From NCBI GenBank assembly GCA_900549345.1, contig UROC01000020.1, positions 1-26,842 on the forward strand: a stretch of 26,842 bases of DNA. Direction: 5' to 3'. Of the stretch, positions 21,165 through 26,842 are shown piece after piece. The first letter of the stretch is position 1; each line of letters opens with the position of its first letter. The position numbers were made by a program, and so were the translations under genes. The notes under the pieces were generated by a model, which was not told the origin of the DNA, searched no databases, and saw only the letters and a program-made list of their open reading frames with translations. Source of the DNA: an uncultured Collinsella sp. (lineage in GTDB: Bacteria; Actinomycetota; Coriobacteriia; Coriobacteriales; Coriobacteriaceae).

Positions 21165-21361
21165 AGATCTTGGACCTTGCCCTTAAATGCGACGATGGCG
21201 ATAATCGCGATCACCACGAGCACGCCGACCAAGATGGCATACTCGGTGGTACCCTGTGCGCTCTCCTCCTGCAATAGTTCCTTGGCGCGCTGACGAACAT
21301 GTGCCGCCCGGCAAAACGCCCAGCCCTGGACCTTGCCAGCAGCGTCAGTCATCGTGTTCAT
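21128..21361 (-). CDS. flp: Flp-type major pilin
   Basis: A 77-aa prepilin. A long basic leader of about 34 residues (MNTMTDAAGKVQGWAF, then RQRAKELLQEESA) leads to QGTTEYAILVGVLVVIAIIAIVAFKGKV, the hydrophobic, polymerising helix of Flp pilins with the Glu-Tyr motif. The short C-terminus DLWNAISEGINSL is typical. Cleavage before Gln places Glu at +5 and Tyr at +6, as in known Flp proteins, but with Ala rather than Gly at -1. GGGAGG stands 6 bp upstream of the ATG, directly after the tadC stop, favouring high expression. Confidence 0.9.
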   Translation of the reverse strand: MNTMTDAAGKVQGWAFCRAAHVRQRAKELLQEESAQGTTEYAILVGVLVVIAIIAIVAFKGKVQDLWNAISEGINSL

Positions 21362-21371
21362 GTATTCCTCC

Positions 21372-22013
21372 CTACATCATCCCGCCTGCTCCCAGCAGCG
21401 GGCCCAATATGGACAGAAGCAACGCCGGCAAGATGAGCGTGCCGGTGGGAATCAGCAGCTTGACGGGTGCACGCTCGATCTCGCGCTCGACCGCGGCGCG
21501 ATGAGCCGCACGGATCTCGCGACTTTGAGCGGCCAGCGTCTCGGCAAGTGGGGCACCCAGGGCGAGCGCCTGCCCCACCGTGATGGCAAAGGTCTCGAGC
21601 GCTCGCACGTCCAGGTCGCGCGCGGCGGCCAACAACTCGTCCTCACGCGTGCCCACGCCCACCTGCCACGCCATGCAGGCGCGCTCAAGGCGAAGAGCCA
21701 GCACTGACCGGCGGTTGGCGCAGAAAATCTCAAGCGCCGCATCAAACGAAAGACCGGCCGAAAGACCCAAGCGCACAACATCGATCATCTCGGACACTTC
21801 GCCGAGCGACACTCGCGCCGGGCCGCCCGCTCCAACCGCGCCCTTCACTCGCGCGGTCAGAGCATCGACCACCGAGCGACCCGCGGCAGCGACCAGCACC
21901 GCCTCGCGCTTGCAGGCCCCTGCGATCTTGCGTGCATCCGCCCGATCCAAACCCGTCGCGACAAATACACTCAGGGCGCACAGGCAAGCCGCAACTGCAA
22001 CCGGGGCGCTCAT
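21372..22013 (-). CDS. tadC: TadC, inner platform protein of the Tad system
   Basis: A 213-aa type II secretion F-domain protein. A membrane helix at the N-terminus (APVAVAACLCALSVFVATGL), a cytoplasmic helical F domain (EVSEMIDVVRLGLSAGLSFDAALEIFC to EIRAAHRAAVEREIERAPVKLLIP), and a final helix pair (GTLILPALLLSILGPLLGAGG). TadB and TadC form the membrane platform that couples the ATPase to pilin insertion. It is shorter than proteobacterial TadC (about 300 aa), which fits actinobacterial forms. ATG at 22013 in an ATGA overlap with tadB. A much longer frame from 22151 is read-through of tadB sequence and rejected. Confidence 0.87.
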   Translation of the reverse strand: MSAPVAVAACLCALSVFVATGLDRADARKIAGACKREAVLVAAAGRSVVDALTARVKGAVGAGGPARVSLGEVSEMIDVVRLGLSAGLSFDAALEIFCANRRSVLALRLERACMAWQVGVGTREDELLAAARDLDVRALETFAITVGQALALGAPLAETLAAQSREIRAAHRAAVEREIERAPVKLLIPTGTLILPALLLSILGPLLGAGGMM

Positions 22014-22936
22014 AGCTCCACCCGCATAATGCGCCGGATAACCACCAGGGCAACGGCGTTGAGGGCAAGACCCAGCACCACAGCGCCCGCGCCGGCAGGC
22101 GTCGCAAGACCGCGACGAAAATCTGCCGAAAGCAGCGCCAACACCGCGCACATGCCCGCCGGCATCGCCGCGACCATATGCGCAGACATGCGAGCCTGCG
22201 ACGTCTTAACATCCAGGCGGCGCTTGAGCTCAATGCGCTCCCCCACCATGCTCGACGCCTCGGACAGTAAGTCGGCAAGCGGAGCGCCGGTGCGCTGAGA
22301 CACCTTAAGCGCCAAGGTCACAAGCGAAAGACCGGGGGCGTCGATACGCACGAGCAAGTCATCGAGCGCGTCGGTCGCCGAGATGCCGCAATCGATCGCC
22401 GCCGCCACCCGCAAAAACTCGGTATGCACCGGCTCTTGCGCATGAGCGCCCACAGAGCGCATGCCCTGGGCCAGCGAATGTCCCGAGGCAAGCGACATGG
22501 AAAGTGCGGTAAACGCCTCGGGCATTGCCTCTTCTGCATCGTGTTGCTCGCGCCGGCTCTCAAAGCCATCCCGGGCGGCGCCAACGGCAAACGGAGCAAC
22601 AAGTCCCAAGACAAATCCGAGGGGCGATAACGACACCATCGTTAGTAAAACGCAGCAGACACCGCTCGATAGCAGCAGAAACGCCAAACGTCCCGAAGCA
22701 TCTTCGATCACGAGGCCAAGGCGATGCGCCGGAGCCAGCGATGCCCACGAACGGGCGATCTTTTTCAGCAGATCGTTTTCCACCAGCTCACGCGGCAGCT
22801 TCTCTGCCACCGTCTCGAGCGCCTGACGTGCCAGCTCCGCCGGCGGTACCTGCGGCACACGAGGTTCCGCCCCGCACGCCGTCGCGACAGAAAGCCCTGC
22901 CAAGCCCCCTACGACGAGGGGCACAGTGATCTCCAT
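22010..22936 (-). CDS. tadB: TadB, inner platform protein of the Tad system
   Basis: A 308-aa membrane protein with the type II secretion F domain. N-terminal hydrophobic segment (3-21), a helix pair near 83-113 (FLLLSSGVCCVLLTMVSLSPLGFVLGLVAPF), cytoplasmic F domain with AMPEAFTALSMSLASGHSLAQGMRSVG and LSEASSMVGERIELKRRLDVKTSQARMSA, then a C-terminal helix pair (about 253-302). Paired with TadC it forms the platform. The ATG at 22936 lies 28 bp inside cpaF; GGAGG stands 7 bp upstream, so initiation inside the cpaF end is well supported. Confidence 0.9.
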   Translation of the reverse strand: MEITVPLVVGGLAGLSVATACGAEPRVPQVPPAELARQALETVAEKLPRELVENDLLKKIARSWASLAPAHRLGLVIEDASGRLAFLLLSSGVCCVLLTMVSLSPLGFVLGLVAPFAVGAARDGFESRREQHDAEEAMPEAFTALSMSLASGHSLAQGMRSVGAHAQEPVHTEFLRVAAAIDCGISATDALDDLLVRIDAPGLSLVTLALKVSQRTGAPLADLLSEASSMVGERIELKRRLDVKTSQARMSAHMVAAMPAGMCAVLALLSADFRRGLATPAGAGAVVLGLALNAVALVVIRRIMRVEL

Positions 22937-24237
22937 TCGTCCACCTCCTCTTGTGTGAGCGTCCCCGACCGCAGGCCTTCTGCGATAAACGGCGGCTCGC
23001 GGTCAAGCGTCCAGGTGCGCTCGGCGGCATCGAACGTCACATAGCGCTCGAGCTCTACGCCGCCCGATGCGGCGCGTCGCACCCCCGAATACGAGGAGAC
23101 GAAGCGCCTGCCATCGGCGTGGCGCTCGGACATCACGATACCGTCGAGTGCCATGGCAATCTGCTCCTCGATGAGCTCGCTCGGCAGATCGATGCCATAA
23201 CGTGCAAGCAACGTCAGACGCACCACGGTCTCCTGTTCTGAACCCGCATGAAGCGTGGTGAGCGACCCGTCGTGGCCCGTGTTCATGGCCTGCAACATGT
23301 CGCAGCACTCGGCACCGCGCACCTCGCCCACCACGATGCGGTCGGGGCGCATGCGCAGGGCATTAGTCACCAGGTCGCGGATCGTCACCGCGCCCTCGCC
23401 CTCAATTGAAGCCTCGCGCGCCTCTAGGCGCACCACGTGCGGATGATGCGCAAACTTGAGCTCGGCAGAGTCCTCGATCGTCACGATGCGCTCGCCGGTG
23501 GAAATCTCACATGACAACGCGTTGAGCAGGGTGGTCTTACCAGATCCCGTGCCTCCCGCAACCGCCAGGTCCTGTCGCAGCGACACCGCACACGACAGCA
23601 GCTGCGCATACCAAAGCGGCAGCGATCCCAACCCCACGAGCTCGTCCAGCGAGCAGATACGGTCCGAGAACTTTCGGATGGTGAGAATCGGTCCGTCAAT
23701 CGCCACAGGCGGAATCACCGCGTTGACGCGATAGCCCGTTTTGAGGCGGGCGTTGACGATGGGGCTGCGCTCGTCGATACGGCGGCCAAGTGGCGAGATA
23801 ATGCGGTCGATAAGCACACGGATCTGCTCATCATCCTCAAACGCATGCTCGATGGGGTACAAGACGCCGCCGCGTTCAAAGAAAGCCGAGCGGCAGCCGT
23901 TGATCATGATCTCGGTAACGGTGTCGTCCTCGATGAGCGGCTGCAACGGCCCCAAGCCCACCACGTCATCCAAAATCTCGTCGATGATGGTCTCGCGCTC
24001 GGGCGTCGCGAGATCGGTCGGCTCCTCAACATTGAGCGCCACCTCCACCGCAGGACGCAATTCCGAGCGGGCAAGTGCCGGGTCGATATAGGCGCTGATA
24101 CGCGCCACTTCGTCGTAACCCATGCGGTCCATCACGGCGCGCTTGGTGCGTCGTTTCACGGCGCGGCGACGCCCCGCATCTACAGGCGCTGCCGCCGCCG
24201 CAGCGCCGGCAGCCTTAATCCTCGTTTGCAGGCTCAT
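22909..24237 (-). CDS. cpaF: CpaF/TadA, pilus assembly ATPase
   Basis: A 442-aa hexameric secretion ATPase (GspE/PilT superfamily) that powers Flp pilus assembly at the membrane. Motifs: Walker A GGTGSGKTT (228-236), Asp box VTIEDSAEL (252-260), Walker B region IVVGEVRGAE (301-310), and His box GHDGSLTTLHAGS (321-333). The N-terminal domain has the family's DDVVGLGPLQPLIEDDTVTEIMING. A basic, Ala-rich N-terminus of 40 residues is a little longer than usual. ATG at 24237 in an ATGA overlap with cpaE. Confidence 0.96.
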   Translation of the reverse strand: MSLQTRIKAAGAAAAAAPVDAGRRRAVKRRTKRAVMDRMGYDEVARISAYIDPALARSELRPAVEVALNVEEPTDLATPERETIIDEILDDVVGLGPLQPLIEDDTVTEIMINGCRSAFFERGGVLYPIEHAFEDDEQIRVLIDRIISPLGRRIDERSPIVNARLKTGYRVNAVIPPVAIDGPILTIRKFSDRICSLDELVGLGSLPLWYAQLLSCAVSLRQDLAVAGGTGSGKTTLLNALSCEISTGERIVTIEDSAELKFAHHPHVVRLEAREASIEGEGAVTIRDLVTNALRMRPDRIVVGEVRGAECCDMLQAMNTGHDGSLTTLHAGSEQETVVRLTLLARYGIDLPSELIEEQIAMALDGIVMSERHADGRRFVSSYSGVRRAASGGVELERYVTFDAAERTWTLDREPPFIAEGLRSGTLTQEEVDEWRSLCPSS

Positions 24238-25877
24238 CGCTGATCACCCTCGCGCGACCAGGGAAGGCGGATACGCGGGCGTTCGGTGCGCGTTGCACGG
24301 TCGGCGACCATATCGCTCCAAGGGCCGACGGCGCACCCCAGTTCCACGAGCATCTCGCGCGTGGCCTCGCGCACGCTAGTCGCAAAAGCGCTGGTCTGCC
24401 CCACTGCCTCGTCAGCGCGCCCAAACGCCATGAGCGCGGCGAGATCCTGCCCGCCATCGGCGATACGAATCTTGGAGCTTAACGCACAGGCAATCTCAAA
24501 GCGCATGGCGACGTCCTCGTCTGCCCCGCGCGCACCGAACCGGTTGAACACGGCGCTCATGCGCGTGCGCGGCACACCTACTCGACCTGCCAGTTCAATG
24601 ACGCGCGATGCCGATGCCGCGGACGACACCGCCGCATCGCCAACGACCAGGCAACGGTCGCTCGCCGCCACCGCAGCCGCCACGGCGTCGCCCCAAAAGA
24701 CCGAGGTATCGATAAAGACCACGTCGGATTCGCGACGCAGAACATCAAGCAGTAGCTCCACCGGACGTGCCATGAGCTCGGCTTGCTCGGGCGCCGCGAC
24801 GGGACCCCAGAGCGTAACGCCCGGCGCCACGCGCATCGAAGCGGCTACGATATCCGGCTCGGTGAGCGTGCCCGCCGCCGACGGCTCGATAAGCGTCGCC
24901 ATGTCATGCGGGGTATCGGCGCCCAACAGGTCGTAGAGGTTTCCAAACATCAGGTCCAAGTCGAGCACGGCAGCACGCAGGCCCAGCAGCGACGCCGTGT
25001 GCGCCATAGCGGCGACGATCGTCGACTTGCCGCAACCGCCCGAACCCGAGACGACGCAGACAACCGGGGCTCGATGCGACGGAGCGGCGGCATCCGCCGG
25101 CGGCGTGGGGGCAGGCGGCGCCGGCACGGGCGGCAACGTCCCCGTCTCCCCGGCAGCGCTCATGTGCTGCGCCCAAGCCGGCATGGCAGGTTGCTCGGTC
25201 TGCGGGACCGAGTCTGGAGACTTCACGGTCGCATCGACACGAACATTGTCGTTCCCGGCAAGCCCCTCCACCTCGTCGAGTTCATCGACCAGGCTTACGC
25301 CGTGCACGTATCCCATATCTACAGCCGGGGAATCGCCAGCATGCTGCGCCGGCCCTCCAGCGTCATCGTATACAAGGGGGTTCCGGGGGCGCCGACCATG
25401 CTCGGCTTCCGCTTTTCCATAATCATCAACACGCGGGCCTCTTGTAGCGCGAGGCGCCCCGGGTTCCCTATCAACAAAAGCATCGGGCTCAATCGTCATG
25501 CTCCGATCGGAATCAACCGCTCCCTCGCCCGCGCGCCCGTTGCCGCATATACTGTGTGCAGCGATGACCTCGGTCGCCCCCGCGCGAAACAGCCCCTCGA
25601 TATCCGACGGATCGAGCGCTTCTATCAACACGACCACGCGACTCACGCGGCCTTCGGCCGTCAGGCGCGCAACAGTCTTGCGCACATCTTCGGTATCAAA
25701 CAGAGACGCCGCGATGATGGCAGCCCCGCGGCGCGACGGAAACGCCCGCGCCATGGAAACCAGCCCGTCCAGGTCACCCACGCGAAGCACCTGTGCACCC
25801 ACATCACGGCCCTCGACTTCCCGCTGCAACAGCCCGTAATCGCCGCACGCGCAGCACGCAAGCCAGATCGCCTTCAT
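24234..25877 (-). CDS. cpaE: CpaE/TadZ, MinD-like localisation ATPase
   Basis: A 547-aa cytoplasmic protein. Residues 1-115 resemble a degenerate response-receiver domain (LRVGDLDGLVSMARAF, VSRVVVLIEALDPSDIEGLFRAGATEVI), followed by a long polar, Pro-rich linker (about 115-268), then a ParA/MinD ATPase: deviant Walker A SGSGGCGKST (277-286), LDLDLMFGNLYDLLG, VVFIDTSVF, and VFNRFG. TadZ/CpaE proteins place the Tad machine at the cell pole. The linker of about 150 residues is longer than in Caulobacter-type CpaE. ATG at 25877 shares one base with the cpaB stop (TGATG). The alternative GTG one codon upstream is less likely. Confidence 0.93.
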   Translation of the reverse strand: MKAIWLACCACGDYGLLQREVEGRDVGAQVLRVGDLDGLVSMARAFPSRRGAAIIAASLFDTEDVRKTVARLTAEGRVSRVVVLIEALDPSDIEGLFRAGATEVIAAHSICGNGRAGEGAVDSDRSMTIEPDAFVDREPGAPRATRGPRVDDYGKAEAEHGRRPRNPLVYDDAGGPAQHAGDSPAVDMGYVHGVSLVDELDEVEGLAGNDNVRVDATVKSPDSVPQTEQPAMPAWAQHMSAAGETGTLPPVPAPPAPTPPADAAAPSHRAPVVCVVSGSGGCGKSTIVAAMAHTASLLGLRAAVLDLDLMFGNLYDLLGADTPHDMATLIEPSAAGTLTEPDIVAASMRVAPGVTLWGPVAAPEQAELMARPVELLLDVLRRESDVVFIDTSVFWGDAVAAAVAASDRCLVVGDAAVSSAASASRVIELAGRVGVPRTRMSAVFNRFGARGADEDVAMRFEIACALSSKIRIADGGQDLAALMAFGRADEAVGQTSAFATSVREATREMLVELGCAVGPWSDMVADRATRTERPRIRLPWSREGDQR

Positions 25878-26536
25878 CACTCGTCGCCTCCGCTCTTTTT
25901 GCCGCGCGCCGTGGCGGGAATCGTCAAGCTGACCGTTCCCTTGCCCGAGGCTCCCAGCAGTTCCTTGACGTCTTCGGGGTCAGCCGCCAACGTCACCCAT
26001 TCGATCTTGCCCTCGCGCGTGGCACCGGAATCCTCACTGGTATCGATCACGTGCGCGCCGCACAGCCGATCGGTCACGCCGTCCTTTTGCACATACACAT
26101 CCACGTAGCTGCCCACGCCCGTGGCACCGCCGACCGAGTGCTCGGCATCGACCGCCACCGAAACGGCAACCTTGCCCTTAGGCACCTCGAGCTTGCGGCT
26201 CTCGGCCTTGGTGTAGACATTGCAGATCACGGCGTTTTTGGGAATACGCGAAGTCGTCACGTCGCCGCGCACCTGGCGCAGCTCGGTCGCTGCGTCACGC
26301 GGCAGCAGGCTCGTCAGCCATTCCTGGGTTATGACATTGGTCTCATCGAGGGTCTCGCCCACATCGATATCGCGCGCCGCGACGCAAACCTCGACGCGAT
26401 CGCCACCGTACTTGGCCAAGGTCTCAGCCTGGACCTGTTCGGCTTGCGAGCGGATCGACGAGCCGTAAACCATGCAGAGCAGAGCAGCGAGCACGCCCGC
26501 GACCAGACTGATGGCGATGCGCTTGCTCTTGTTCAC
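25877..26536 (-). CDS. cpaB: CpaB/RcpC, Tad pilus assembly protein with SAF domain
   Basis: A 219-aa protein with an N-terminal membrane helix (about 7-25: IAISLVAGVLAALLCMVYG), then an SAF domain (VEVCVAARDIDVGETLDETNVITQEWL, IPKNAVICNVY) and an RcpC-type C-terminal domain (KVAVSVAVDAEHSVGGATGVGSYVDVYV). In Gram-negatives it works with the secretin; here there is no secretin, so it probably acts at the outer face of the membrane or wall. I choose GTG at 26536, with GAGAGGAG about 6 bp upstream; an ATG 15 bp further up would place that site inside the gene. First gene of the operon. Confidence 0.9.
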   Translation of the reverse strand: MNKSKRIAISLVAGVLAALLCMVYGSSIRSQAEQVQAETLAKYGGDRVEVCVAARDIDVGETLDETNVITQEWLTSLLPRDAATELRQVRGDVTTSRIPKNAVICNVYTKAESRKLEVPKGKVAVSVAVDAEHSVGGATGVGSYVDVYVQKDGVTDRLCGAHVIDTSEDSGATREGKIEWVTLAADPEDVKELLGASGKGTVSLTIPATARGKKSGGDE

Positions 26537-26587
26537 GGCCGCTCCTCTCATGGCAGTGCCGGGCGAATGCCCGTACCACCATTGTCT

Positions 26588-26706
26588 GAGCGGTCAGAGT
26601 GCAAAGCGGCGCAATCGCAATCTTGGTTTTCGATGTCAAACCAATCGCTGACCAAAAGCTGACCAGCCCGTCAAGCTCATGGCAAAGTTTTGGTCAGCAC
26701 GTCAGC
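26588..26706 (-). promoter_or_regulatory. Tad operon upstream region with repeated GCTGACC boxes
   Basis: The 250 bp upstream of cpaB hold no gene. On the minus strand TTGACA (26634-26639) is a perfect -35 box, but the matching -10 is poor (GATTGC). Upstream of it GCTGACC occurs at 26647-26653 and 26658-26664, 11 bp apart, and its inverse GGTCAGC at 26692-26698, with a near copy at 26700-26706 and GGTCAG at 26592-26597. GCTGACCAAAA (26647-26657) and TTTTGGTCAGC (26688-26698) form an exact 11-bp inverted repeat. A regulator-controlled promoter is likely. Confidence 0.4.
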
Positions 26707-26736
26707 AAACTGTATGTTTCGAAGCTTTTCCGCAGC

Positions 26737-26772
26737 AAAAAAAGCCGTCTCCCGAACAGTTGGGAGACGGCT
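26737..26772 (-). terminator. Rho-independent terminator of a gene right of the window
   Basis: An 11-bp stem AGCCGTCTCCC / GGGAGACGGCT with an 8-nt loop; on the minus strand it is followed by TTTTTTT. It would end leftward transcription arriving from beyond 26842, just before the Tad promoter. Confidence 0.8.
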
Positions 26773-26789
26773 GTCATAGGAAAAATCAA

Positions 26790-26842
26790 GGCTCTGTTAG
26801 ACCGGAATTGACACGACCGGCTGCCCTCTTGCCCTCGAGTTA
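26790..26842 (+). mobile_element. End of a second IS related to the one at 591-2127 (cut by window edge)
   Basis: GGCTCTGTTAGACCGGAATTGACA (26790-26813) matches the 591-2127 element's inverted repeat at 22 of 24 positions, in the left-end orientation. The following 29 bases do not match the inside of the first element, so it is a related rather than identical IS. If the duplication is again 8 bp, it would be AAAATCAA (26782-26789). Confidence 0.7.

Noticed and set aside
24783..26108. A 441-codon plus-strand frame opposite cpaE and cpaB
   Set aside because: Basic, low-complexity translation typical of a shadow frame; the minus strand encodes Tad proteins.

Overview
The window reads as chromosomal DNA of a high-GC, Gram-positive gut-type actinobacterium of the class Coriobacteriia; Collinsella is the most likely genus. 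This is inferred from GC content, codon use, A-Q-x-T-x-E pilin leaders, a Tad pilus operon without a secretin, and the mix of proteins. No species is assigned. Nearly all genes lie on the minus strand. The exceptions are a carboxypeptidase tail, an insertion sequence and one tiny membrane protein.

Left end (1-2640). The 3' part of a D-Ala-D-Ala carboxypeptidase gene is followed by an intact IS1595-family insertion sequence (591-2127) with perfect 25-bp terminal inverted repeats and an 8-bp target duplication. The element carries a transposase and a RelB/DinJ-type antitoxin gene but no toxin gene. It sits between the carboxypeptidase stop codon and what looks like that gene's terminator. Next comes tRNA-Ser(GCU), with a second copy of its 3' end and terminator 190 bp away, separated by a hairpin-rich core. 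A homologous core with almost the same spacing (191 bp) is found at tRNA-Arg(ACG), near 5.2-5.5 kb.

Middle (2.6-16.2 kb). These are housekeeping genes: a large TPR-containing protein of unknown function, a small unknown protein, serS, proC, rlmH, a stomatin-like SPFH protein, tRNA-Leu(CAG), tatD, rsmA, metG, rsmI, a GH5-like glucanase and tRNA-Phe(GAA). The translation theme is strong: two aminoacyl-tRNA synthetases, three rRNA methyltransferases and four tRNAs. A pair of REP-like repeats whose cores are inverted relative to their ends lies between a 57-aa membrane protein gene and proC. The GH5-like protein keeps the nucleophile Glu but lacks the expected acid/base Glu.

Right part (16.3-26.8 kb). 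A small toxin-antitoxin pair of BrnT/ribbon-helix-helix type is followed, going upstream, by a complete-looking Tad (tight adherence / Flp) pilus operon transcribed leftward. In transcription order it holds cpaB, cpaE/tadZ, cpaF/tadA, tadB, tadC, flp, a membrane-anchored accessory protein, a second small pilin, a TadE-like pseudopilin, a 721-aa TadG-like protein, another pseudopilin and a DUF192 protein. Most neighbours overlap or nearly touch, so the set is probably one transcript. CpaE and CpaF would localise and power assembly, TadB and TadC form the membrane platform, CpaB lies outside the membrane, and the small proteins are pilus subunits. No prepilin peptidase gene is in the window. At the extreme right edge lies the end of a second, related insertion sequence.
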